Shown piece after piece: positions 16,454-23,281 of a stretch of DNA of 33,864 bases. The notes beneath the pieces were generated by a model. It was not told the origin of the DNA. It was given only the letters and a program-made list of their open reading frames with translations, and did not search any database. The first letter of the stretch is position 1. Each line of letters begins with the position of its first letter. Origin of the DNA: an uncultured Bacteroidales bacterium (GTDB lineage: Bacteria > Bacteroidota > Bacteroidia > Bacteroidales > UBA932); assembly GCA_946549475.1 (NCBI GenBank), contig CAMNQO010000003.1, positions 1 to 33,864 of the forward strand, written 5' to 3'. The position numbers were made by a program, and so were the translations under genes.

Positions 16454-17293
16454 CTATTTCTTTTTCAAAGTAAATTCCAGTTCGGGCATTTCTCCGCCCT
16501 TGACGGAGACCATACGGGTCTGCTCCCGCCAGCCGTCCATCCTGACGGTGATGCGGTAGCGGACCGAGGGTTTCAGGCCTTTGATGATGCAGGGAGACTG
16601 CCCGTATTTGACGCCGTTGACCAGGACGGTCGCTCCGGCCACATTGGCATGGATGCTGAGCATCCCCCACTGATTCTCGTCCGCCGCCGCTTCTTCGTCA
16701 GCATCCGCTCCGGCCAGGCCGGCCTGGGCCATCCGAGCGACCGTCATCTCGCGGCGGCTGGCCGGAGTTATCGTATATTCCGTGATATCCAGCCATTTTT
16801 TTGCCCCGCTTTCCAGCTGAAAAATGCCGTCGTAATACTTCAGCGAGTCGCGGATGATGCGCAGGCGGTGGGGGCCTTCGCCGAGTTTGCACATCGGAGT
16901 TGTCTCCTTCCCACTGAACGCGCCGTCGATGAAGATGATCCCGCCCTTGAGCGGGGTGCGGGCCGCGACATAGCCGAAGGCGGGCGTGAGACGGATTTTC
17001 AGGACCACCTTGGCCGTATCGGTCAGTTCGAACTGCGAACTGTATTCGTGGTAGAAAGGAGATTCGACCACGAAACTGTGCTTTCCCAGGGGGAGAAGGG
17101 CCTCAACGGTCCCGTTGCGGGTCGTGCGCACGTCGGTCGAGTCCAGCGTGACGATCGCATCCGGAGGATCGATGTGCAGCAGCGCCCACTGCTTGTCGTT
17201 GTTTCCGGAGGCGTATTGCTCGATGGCGCGGCCCTGTCCCCGGAGCAGGGTGCAGGGCAGCAGACAAAGCAGGATGAGCGCGAAACGTTTCAT
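16454..17293 (-). CDS. PEGA-domain periplasmic protein
   Basis: 279 residues from the ATG at 17293, with a signal peptide (about 1-19). Several PEGA-like repeats follow: about 35-105 (WALLHIDPPDAIVTLDSTD, LPLGKHSFVVESPFY), about 110-180 (GGIIFIDGAFSGKETTPMCK, LGEGPHRLRIIRDSL) and a C-terminal one at about 210-279 (GMLSIHANVAGATVLVNGVK, LKPSVRYRITVRMDGW). PEGA domains are small beta-folds that often bind carbohydrates or act as periplasmic spacers. No lipobox is seen. It sits between tube-type and spike-type genes of the injection locus, so it may bind the cell wall where the machine crosses it. Its exact role is unknown; the domain call is fairly sure. Confidence 0.75.
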   Translation of the reverse strand: MKRFALILLCLLPCTLLRGQGRAIEQYASGNNDKQWALLHIDPPDAIVTLDSTDVRTTRNGTVEALLPLGKHSFVVESPFYHEYSSQFELTDTAKVVLKIRLTPAFGYVAARTPLKGGIIFIDGAFSGKETTPMCKLGEGPHRLRIIRDSLKYYDGIFQLESGAKKWLDITEYTITPASRREMTVARMAQAGLAGADADEEAAADENQWGMLSIHANVAGATVLVNGVKYGQSPCIIKGLKPSVRYRITVRMDGWREQTRMVSVKGGEMPELEFTLKKK

Positions 17294-17295
17294 CT

Positions 17296-17778
17296 TCAGG
17301 AGCGGATGATTTCGAGGACGCGATCCTCGTCCTTTCCGTGGAAGACCATCGAACTTAGCTGGATTTCCACCCGGATGTTCATCGGGGCGGCACTGCCGTT
17401 TTCAGGCGTGCGGGTGTCGAAGTGTTCCAGTACATCCACGACATAGCCGAAGACGGTCATCGCATTTTCATATTCCTTGAGTTTTCCGTCCTGGTTGAAA
17501 TCCGCATTGAATACGATGGTGAAGGGACAGGGAGTGCGGCTGATCAGGCAGTCGTAGAACTGCTTGTTTTCCGACAGCTCGTGCAGGCGGACCGTCATCT
17601 GCATCATGGACGAGCCGGTCAGCCCGCCGATGATGCCTTCTTCATTTTTGCCGCGGTCGCAGCGATAGCTGAAATCCTGGATGGTCAGGCACTCCTGCTG
17701 GGAAAACTGCAGCTCTCCCGCCGTCAGGTCCTCCATCAGCAGTACGGCTTTCAAATGGGTGGAATATCGCTCTGCCAT
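17296..17778 (-). CDS. Hcp/TssD-family tube protein (divergent paralog 4)
   Basis: 160 residues, ATG at 17778, one nt past the next stop. Like the other three it is a small, soluble, all-beta protein without signal peptide, with strands at SMMQMTVRLHEL, FTIVFNADF and NIRVEIQLSSMVFHG framing a loop near TRTPENG. It lacks the PRGG loop seen in the two most similar Hcp proteins and is the most divergent of the four. Being next to a TssD-like gene and a spike cluster, it could form a specialised tube ring, a terminator or adapter ring, or a tube-sized effector carrier. The Hcp assignment is by fold and context only; treat as tentative. Confidence 0.55.
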   Translation of the reverse strand: MAERYSTHLKAVLLMEDLTAGELQFSQQECLTIQDFSYRCDRGKNEEGIIGGLTGSSMMQMTVRLHELSENKQFYDCLISRTPCPFTIVFNADFNQDGKLKEYENAMTVFGYVVDVLEHFDTRTPENGSAAPMNIRVEIQLSSMVFHGKDEDRVLEIIRS

Positions 17779-17779
17779 A

Positions 17780-18199
17780 TCAGTAAAGTCTGTCGAAACG
17801 GTTGGAGTCTATCTGGATGCATTCCGCGAGAAATTCCAGGCGAAGCAGCCGCCGGCTGGAAGTGGAAATGTCGTATTGTTCCTCTATCAGATAACAGCGG
17901 GCGTCTTCGAAAAGGATGACCCGCTGCGAGTCGCCCCCTTCTGCGCCGAGCTGGTCGGAGACATCGAAGACGATGCGCCCGCTCTGGCAGGAGTTGTCGA
18001 TGTACCACTCGACCAGCCCCAGGTCTTCCTTGCCGGGGGCGACGACCATGATCATCACTTTCTCGCAGCGCGGGTCGGAATCGGGGCTGTAGTAGTCATG
18101 GTGGCGCGAAAAATGGCAGTCGCACTCGATGACCGGATATTCGCTGGAATAAACGCCTGCGTCGTTGTCTCCGAACTGCAGGACAGCGGACATTGCCAT
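17780..18199 (-). CDS. Hcp/TssD-family tube protein (paralog 3)
   Basis: 139 residues, ATG at 18199. It shows the pattern of Bacteroidetes TssD: a first strand VLQFGD with a short loop, PVIECDCHFSRHHDYYSP, then KVMIMVVAPGKED, WYIDNSCQSGRIVFDV, and a late VILFEDARCYLIEEQYDI strand pair with LRLEFLAECIQI at the end. These positions correspond to the 'FEDAyCv.Y.E.F' and 'ISA..I.IG' segments of TssD. It is shorter in the middle than the two Hcp proteins upstream and lacks their PRGG loop. It lies 91 nt after hcp2, across an inverted repeat, so it may be expressed at a different level. It could assemble into hexamers, alone or mixed with Hcp. Confidence 0.7.
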   Translation of the reverse strand: MAMSAVLQFGDNDAGVYSSEYPVIECDCHFSRHHDYYSPDSDPRCEKVMIMVVAPGKEDLGLVEWYIDNSCQSGRIVFDVSDQLGAEGGDSQRVILFEDARCYLIEEQYDISTSSRRLLRLEFLAECIQIDSNRFDRLY

Positions 18200-18219
18200 A
18201 CTTTGTCGTTTTTAACGGA

Positions 18220-18273
18220 TTCCCGGCTCAAATCCCGATCCCTGTGACGGGAAGCGAAGACCTGAACCGGGAA
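18220..18273. repeat. Inverted repeat between two Hcp-family genes
   Basis: A perfect 7 bp inverted repeat (TTCCCGG at 18220-18226, CCGGGAA at 18267-18273) encloses a smaller TCCCG/CGGGA stem. No T-run follows it, so a terminator is unlikely. It could be an RNA element that stabilises the abundant Hcp message or limits read-through. Confidence 0.4.
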
Positions 18274-18290
18274 AAATGGATATTCTATGA

Positions 18291-18689
18291 TTATTTCCAG
18301 GGATTCTCGAACTGGACAGGGCCGTTCTTGAGGACCTGGCAGACGATTTCAATCTCTTCGTAATGTTCCTGACCGTCTTCCCACACTTCGGTGTATTTGA
18401 CGCAGTAGCATCCTTTGCCTTCGAGTTCCTTCATCGTAGAGCCGTCCACGGTGTTGTAGAAGGTGATTTTCATGTCGCGGGGGTCGTTGGCGTCGAGCAT
18501 CCACTGAAGCAGCTGGTTGTTGCCGTCGTTCATCGCTTTGACGCGGACTTTGACGCGCCCGCCGCGGGGAATGCCGGCAATCTGACCTTCGCGGTCTGTG
18601 GCCTGGTTGAACTGGTAGTCCACCATAATGACTTCACGGGCCTCATAATCTTTGACCGCAAGTTGGACGGGGGTTGTATTTTCTGCCAT
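18291..18689 (-). CDS. Hcp/TssD tube protein (paralog 2)
   Basis: 132 residues, ATG at 18689. It shares its layout with the preceding paralog: PVQLAVKDYEAREVIMVDY at the N-terminus, then FNQATDREGQIAGIPRGGRV with a PRGG loop at about 41-44, VKVRVKAMNDGNNQLLQWM, a GCYCVKYTEVWED strand pair and the HYEEIEIVCQVL end. The tube-forming Hcp is usually 130-170 residues, so it is full length. Hcp hexamers stack inside the sheath and are expelled. It likely forms the tube or a mixed tube with paralog 1; the upstream gap is 44 nt, with no clear promoter. Confidence 0.85.
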   Translation of the reverse strand: MAENTTPVQLAVKDYEAREVIMVDYQFNQATDREGQIAGIPRGGRVKVRVKAMNDGNNQLLQWMLDANDPRDMKITFYNTVDGSTMKELEGKGCYCVKYTEVWEDGQEHYEEIEIVCQVLKNGPVQFENPWK

Positions 18690-18733
18690 GACAATTTCAA
18701 TTTAACGGGTTAAACATCATCCGGGTGTCGGGA

Positions 18734-19126
18734 TTACGCCCAGTCGTTCTCATACTTGACGGAGCCGAATTCAATCTTCTGGCAGGAAATGGTGATCTCC
18801 TCGAAGTGGCCCATCTTGTCTTCCCATTTCTCTTCGAAATCCACGCAGTAGCCGTTGGTGAACTTGATGGATTTCATGCTCTTTCCCGTTTTGGTTTCCA
18901 GGAAGGAAATCTCTCCGTTCTTGGGGAGGTTGCGTTCCACCATCCAGGCCAGCAGATCGGGGGTCCCGTCATTGAGAGCCTTCACGCGAACAGTAATTTT
19001 GCCACCGCGGGGGATGCCCGCCATCTGGCCTTCGACATCGGTCGCCTGCTCAAAGGAGTACGACACTTTCAGCACTTCGCGTTCCTTGTAACCATCGATG
19101 CTGATAGAGACTGGAGTCTTTGCCAT
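18734..19126 (-). CDS. Hcp/TssD tube protein (paralog 1)
   Basis: 130 residues, ATG at 19126. Strands and loops follow Bacteroidetes TssD (Hcp). PVSISIDGYKEREVLKVSYS is the first pair, followed by a PRGG loop (about 39-42) and KITVRVKALNDGTPDLLAWM. Then GYCVDFEEKWEDKMGHFEEI precedes a C-terminal VKYENDW, which matches the 'F.N.W' ending of the family. It is the first tube gene after TssC, as in many T6SS loci. It lies 57 nt downstream of tssC with a poly-T-like AT-rich gap, which may allow extra transcription; no good promoter match was found. It is the probable main tube subunit. Confidence 0.88.
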   Translation of the reverse strand: MAKTPVSISIDGYKEREVLKVSYSFEQATDVEGQMAGIPRGGKITVRVKALNDGTPDLLAWMVERNLPKNGEISFLETKTGKSMKSIKFTNGYCVDFEEKWEDKMGHFEEITISCQKIEFGSVKYENDWA

Positions 19127-19183
19127 AATTGTAAAAGATTAAAAATTTTGTTTGATTATACTGACGGAAATCCTTGGCAAAAC

Positions 19184-20539
19184 CTATGCCGTTTCGGCAC
19201 TCTTGTCCTTCTTGTCGGCGGAAACCTTGATGATGAAGTTTTTCGCAGAGTAGAAAGGCGTCAGGCTGATGTCGCAGGTGATGCGCTTGGTGACGGGGTC
19301 CTGCGAAGGCTCCTTGATCTCATAGTTCTGGAAGAGATTGCCGTAGCCCTTGTAGTCGTTGAGGAAGGCCTGTATCTTGGCTTTGAGGTTCTTGGGGGAA
19401 TTGTAGGGATCCCAGTTCTCGAGGGCGACTTCGTGGACGAAATTCATCAGCACTTTTTTCACCCAGTCGAACACGCGCACGATGGGGTATTCCTTCATGG
19501 CGGTCAGGTCGCCGTTGTAGAGCGTGGTGTTGTTGAAGGCCATCACGCGCCCTTCGGAATAGACCATGGGGATTACCTGGTTGTCCATCAGGGCGGCGAT
19601 TTCGGACTTGAGCAGGTCGAGTTTCACGCCCTTCACGCCGTCAAGGGTGCCGTACTTCTTGCCGCCGGCTCCCTGGGCCATGTTGGCGCTCTCGTCGTAG
19701 AGTTTGCCGGCCAGCGCACCGGAGGGGCAGACATAGAAGGCCGGGCTGTCCTTCTCGTCCTCGGAAAGTTTCTCGCTCTCGCGGCCGACAATCCAGTTGG
19801 CGGTCATAATCACGTTCATCAGTTCGGCGTCCGAGTCCTTGTATCCTTCGGTATTGGCGTAGAGGTCGTCGAAGGAGAATTCGTCGGCGTGGTCGGTGAT
19901 GAGCATCACCTTATATTTGTAAGCGATTTTGGCCCACTGCAGGAGGGTCGGCTTGTCCTGGAAGACATTGCCGGGCACCACCACCAGGCTGTAGCAGTCC
20001 TTGAGGCTCAGGCGGTCGAATCCGTTGCGGAGCAGGTTCTCCACCTCGCCCGCAAAGCCGGAATCGGCATCGGCGATGTCGTCCTTATAGACATTGATGA
20101 CGCGCAGGTTCTTGACCTTGTCCGTGCCGCAGGTCTTGAAGAAGTTGTCGAGGTTGCGGTAGGCGACTTCGAGATTCTTCGTGGCGTAGAGGGCATCGGT
20201 AATACCCTGTGCGAGCACCTTTTGGTACTTTTCCTCCTTTTCCTTGCAGGAGTCGGCGAATTCGGTGGGCGTGGCGTGGTCCTCTTCGAGGAGTTCGAGC
20301 CAGCCTTTGATGTCATTGGCGAGGGCTTCGCGTTTGTCCTTGAAGCGTTTGTCGGTCAGGAATACATTCTTGGCCGCCTTGTGCGCGGGATTCATATTGT
20401 CCGCATCGGGGAGGAACCCCCGGACGGCGTTGAAGCCGCCGAAAGCGGAAAGAAGCTGGGAAACATCCTTACGGGCTTCCTGCTGCGGGGCAGCCTGCTG
20501 TGCGGCCGCCGTGCTTTGCTGCGTTTGCGTATCTGCCAT
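19184..20539 (-). CDS. tssC: TssC, sheath large subunit (VipB-like)
   Basis: 451 residues, ATG at 20539, eight nt after tssB. An N-terminal Gln/Ala-rich region (1-30) is followed by a helical segment and then the sheath core, including NLRVINVYKDDIADAD and CYSLVVVPGNVF. Later come EFSFDDLYANTEGYKD, SPAFYVCPSGALAGKLYDES (about 265-285) and a C-terminal ITCDISLTPFYSAKNFIIKVSADK strand set that forms the extended sheath handshake. The TssBC heterodimer polymerises into the contractile sheath that pushes the Hcp tube. The order ClpV-TssB-TssC and the size support the call. The last codons hold a small TGCCG/CGGCA stem that may have no meaning. Confidence 0.92.
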   Translation of the reverse strand: MADTQTQQSTAAAQQAAPQQEARKDVSQLLSAFGGFNAVRGFLPDADNMNPAHKAAKNVFLTDKRFKDKREALANDIKGWLELLEEDHATPTEFADSCKEKEEKYQKVLAQGITDALYATKNLEVAYRNLDNFFKTCGTDKVKNLRVINVYKDDIADADSGFAGEVENLLRNGFDRLSLKDCYSLVVVPGNVFQDKPTLLQWAKIAYKYKVMLITDHADEFSFDDLYANTEGYKDSDAELMNVIMTANWIVGRESEKLSEDEKDSPAFYVCPSGALAGKLYDESANMAQGAGGKKYGTLDGVKGVKLDLLKSEIAALMDNQVIPMVYSEGRVMAFNNTTLYNGDLTAMKEYPIVRVFDWVKKVLMNFVHEVALENWDPYNSPKNLKAKIQAFLNDYKGYGNLFQNYEIKEPSQDPVTKRITCDISLTPFYSAKNFIIKVSADKKDKSAETA

Positions 20540-20547
20540 AGTCTTGC

Positions 20548-21012
20548 TTATTTAGCGGATTCCAATTCTTCAAGCATCGCCTGAAGCATTTCTTTGAGTT
20601 CTTCCCTGGAGCCGGCGTCCTTGAGGATGTCGCGGAGCTTGCGGCTCTGCTCGATGCTCTTGCGGATCTTGGCGTTGGTGTCGATTTTCCTCTTCACGCC
20701 GCCGAGAAAGGCGCTGTTCTCGACCAGACGGCCTTTGCCGCCCTGGGCTTCGAAGTCGCGGATCTCGCCGAAGTGGAGCGTCTCGTTCACGCTGTCGCCG
20801 TTCTCGTCCGTGAAGTCCACTTCCACCTTCGGCTGGAAATGGGCGAAGGCGTCGCCGATGTTCTGGATGTCCTCCACGAGTTCGGGGTTGCCGGGCTCGG
20901 CGTCGGCGGTGAACTGGTCCATCAGCAGCGTCTTGTTGTTGTCTATGGGACTGACCTTTGCGTTCGACTCCTCATCGGGAGCCATCGAGATGAAATTTTC
21001 TTTGATAGCCAT
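20548..21012 (-). CDS. tssB: TssB, sheath small subunit (VipA-like)
   Basis: 154 residues, ATG at 21012, ten nt after the clpV stop. The features are those of TssB: a conserved central segment (QPKVEVDFTDENGDSVNETLHFGEIRDF at about 77-104), then a GGKGRLVENSAFLGGVKRKI stretch and a helical C-terminus. The first 30 residues are acidic and probably flexible. TssB pairs with the downstream TssC to make sheath protomers. Nothing unusual was noted beyond the acidic N-terminus. Confidence 0.9.
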   Translation of the reverse strand: MAIKENFISMAPDEESNAKVSPIDNNKTLLMDQFTADAEPGNPELVEDIQNIGDAFAHFQPKVEVDFTDENGDSVNETLHFGEIRDFEAQGGKGRLVENSAFLGGVKRKIDTNAKIRKSIEQSRKLRDILKDAGSREELKEMLQAMLEELESAK

Positions 21013-21022
21013 GGTATCGGGA

Positions 21023-23230
21023 TTATTGTTTGTTGACTTTGAATACGGGCGCGTCCTTTTCGAAGACGAGAGCGACCTTGTCCCCGGCCTTGATCTCTCC
21101 GGAGATGATCATCTTGGAGAGGGGGTTGCGGAGCTGCTTGCGGATGATGCCGAGAATGGGGCGTGCACCGTACTCGGGGTTGAAGCCCGACATCGCAATC
21201 TTCTTCTTGCTTTCGGGGTCGATTTCGAGGGTGATTTCCTGCTCGGCGAGCAACTTGAGCAGTCCCTTGAGGTGGATGTCGAAAATCCGGGTGACCGTCT
21301 CCTCGGTGATGGGTGAGAAGGGTACGATCTCCGTCAGACGTCCGAGGAATTCGGGCCGGAAGTAGTCCTGCATAATGTCCATCAGATCGTTGTTGGAGGG
21401 GACGACGCCCTTGCCGAACTGCTCCACGACAAATTTGCTTCCGATGTTGGAAGTAAAGAGAATCAAGGCGTTGGAGAAGTCGCCCATGCGGCCCAGACGG
21501 TCGTGCAGCTTGCCTTCGTCCAGAATCTGGAGGAAGAGGTCGAAGACGGACTTGTGCGCCTTCTCAATCTCGTCGAACAGGACGACGGAGTAGGGGTTCT
21601 GGCGGATCTTGTTGACCAGCAGGCCGCCTTCTTCGTAGCCGACATAGCCCGGAGGCGCTCCGTAGAGCAGGGCGACGGAATGCTCCTCCTTGAACTCGGA
21701 CATGTCGAAACGGATCAGGGCGCTTTCGTCGCCGAAGAGGAAGGCGGCGAGGGCCTTGGACAGTTCCGTCTTGCCCGTGCCCGTGGGACCGAGGAAGAAG
21801 AACGAGCCCATCGGCTGGCCTTTCTTGTTGAGGCCGGAGCGGGACTCGAAGACGGCGTCGAGCACTTTCTTGACGGCGTGGTCCTGGCCGACGACGCGCT
21901 GCTTGATGGTGTCTTCGGCACCCATCAGCCGCTCGCGCTCGCCGGTCTGCACCTTGCCCATCGGCACGCCCGTGCGGGCGGCGACGACGGCGCAGAGGTC
22001 TTCTCCGGTCAGTTCGCCGCGGACCGTGGCCCCTTCGCGGGCATTTTCGGTCTTGAGGTGGGAGAAGCTGCGGTCGATCAGGTCGAAGGCGGAGTCGGGC
22101 AGGCTGCGCTCCGTGAGGTATCGTTTGGCCAGGCGGATGGCCTCGGTCATCGTCTCCTCCCGGATGCTCAGGCCGTGGAACTGTTCATAAGCGGGCAGGG
22201 CGCCCTTGAGAATCTCCAGCGTGAGGTCGCGGTCCGGCTCTTCGATGGTGAGCTTTTCGAGTTTGGTGACCAGTTCCTTGTCCGTTTCGAGGTTTTTGGT
22301 GAATCCTTCGATGGAGGCGGTGCAGAGCAGGGGGAAATTCCCTTTGGCCAGCTCCTGCTTGAGGAGTTCGGCAGCGCCGTGAAGGCTGCCCTGTTTGTCG
22401 AAGAGCTTGTCGATGGACTCGATGACGAGGATGACGCCGGGCGTGGAAACCTGATCCAGAATCTGTTTGAAACGGTCTTCCACCTCTCCCTTGTAGGAGG
22501 ATTGGGCGCCCAGGGAAGCAAGGTCCAGCTCAAGGGCTTTGGCGTTCTGCAGGAAGGGCGGGACCTTTCCTGCGGCGAGGCGCTGGAAGAAGGCGTTGAG
22601 CAGGCTGGTCTTGCCGACGCCCGCTTCGCCCGTGATGAGCAGGTTCGCCTTGTATTTGCGTCCGAGGATTTCGCAGATGATGTCGGTCTCTTTTTCAAAG
22701 CCGATGACCACGGGCAGTTCGCCGCGGGCGGCCTGCGCCGTCTTGTCGAAAAGGTAGTTGTCCGCCTTGGAGGAAGAGGCGTTGCTGCGGGAGGCTTCGT
22801 AGGCCGGCGTGGCGGCTTCTTCGCCGGTGCCCATCTTCGCGCAGACTTCGGCGGCGGACAGGGGGAGGGTCTTGAGCTGGTCGAAACTGAAGCCTACGCC
22901 GGGGGTGACGAGAGCGGCAAGCACGCAGACGGCGTCCGTCTCTTCCAGGCCGAATTTCAGGCGGTAGTTGTCGGCTTCCTCGTCCACGGCTACGGACTCG
23001 GACGAGAGGGAAAGACCCTTCATCGGCCGGACCGACTTGGGGGCGAGCTGCATCTGTACGTCCGCCCAGTCCTGGAGATAATAATAGTCCTTGTCGAGCG
23101 TCTTTTCGATGAACTCGACAAGGCCGGCGTTCTTGTGGAGGACCGCCTTGAACAGGTGAGCCGGATAGACGGCATCGCTGCAGTTGTCTTCCGCAAATGC
23201 CCGGGCGAGATTCTCAAGGGTGGCAATCAT
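21023..23230 (-). CDS. clpV: ClpV/TssH-like AAA+ ATPase lacking the middle domain
   Basis: 735 residues, ATG at 23230. A Clp_N-like N-terminal repeat spans about 1-150. D1 has a Walker A GEAGVGKT near 200-206. Its Walker B reads VIES (about 265-272) instead of the usual IDE, and the arginine-finger segment reads ELVTKLEKL (about 316-324) where ClpB-type proteins have ALERRF. About 30 residues then join D1 to the D2 linker, with no room for the roughly 120-residue coiled middle domain. D2 is intact: Walker A GPTGTGKT at about 480-487, FDEIEKAH, sensor TSNIGS and PEFLGRL. In T6SS, ClpV unfolds contracted TssBC sheath to recycle subunits. The size (typical 850-900) and degenerate D1 suggest D2 does the work. 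It could be a ClpB-like protein, but position makes ClpV far more likely. Confidence 0.9.
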   Translation of the reverse strand: MIATLENLARAFAEDNCSDAVYPAHLFKAVLHKNAGLVEFIEKTLDKDYYYLQDWADVQMQLAPKSVRPMKGLSLSSESVAVDEEADNYRLKFGLEETDAVCVLAALVTPGVGFSFDQLKTLPLSAAEVCAKMGTGEEAATPAYEASRSNASSSKADNYLFDKTAQAARGELPVVIGFEKETDIICEILGRKYKANLLITGEAGVGKTSLLNAFFQRLAAGKVPPFLQNAKALELDLASLGAQSSYKGEVEDRFKQILDQVSTPGVILVIESIDKLFDKQGSLHGAAELLKQELAKGNFPLLCTASIEGFTKNLETDKELVTKLEKLTIEEPDRDLTLEILKGALPAYEQFHGLSIREETMTEAIRLAKRYLTERSLPDSAFDLIDRSFSHLKTENAREGATVRGELTGEDLCAVVAARTGVPMGKVQTGERERLMGAEDTIKQRVVGQDHAVKKVLDAVFESRSGLNKKGQPMGSFFFLGPTGTGKTELSKALAAFLFGDESALIRFDMSEFKEEHSVALLYGAPPGYVGYEEGGLLVNKIRQNPYSVVLFDEIEKAHKSVFDLFLQILDEGKLHDRLGRMGDFSNALILFTSNIGSKFVVEQFGKGVVPSNNDLMDIMQDYFRPEFLGRLTEIVPFSPITEETVTRIFDIHLKGLLKLLAEQEITLEIDPESKKKIAMSGFNPEYGARPILGIIRKQLRNPLSKMIISGEIKAGDKVALVFEKDAPVFKVNKQ

Positions 23231-23250
23231 AGAATATCAGCAAAATCGTA

Positions 23251-23281
23251 CAAAAATATGTTTTTTTGGACAAAAATGCAA
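23251..23281 (-). promoter_or_regulatory. Bacteroidetes-type promoter of the T6SS operon
   Basis: The minus strand shows TTG (23281-23279), a 20 nt spacer and TATTTTTG (23258-23251), a near-consensus -33/-7 pair, 21 nt upstream of the clpV ATG. It starts in the last bases of the fimbrillin-like gene upstream, so the T6SS genes have their own start site in an AT-rich gap of about 50 nt. Confidence 0.6.

Noticed and set aside
18690..19183. Separate promoters before the two Hcp genes
   Set aside because: The gaps are AT-rich, but no TAnnTTTG element with a suitably spaced TTG was found on the minus strand.
19185..19199. TGCCG/CGGCA mini-hairpin at the tssC stop as a terminator
   Set aside because: The stem is only 5 bp with a short T-run a few bases later and no clean U-tract; too weak to call.
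1..23230. Prophage or extracellular contractile injection particle (eCIS) instead of T6SS
   Set aside because: ClpV, TssB/TssC, TssK-like and DUF4280/VgrG genes with membrane proteins fit a membrane-anchored T6SS. No capsid, terminase, integrase or tail-tape-measure gene is visible.
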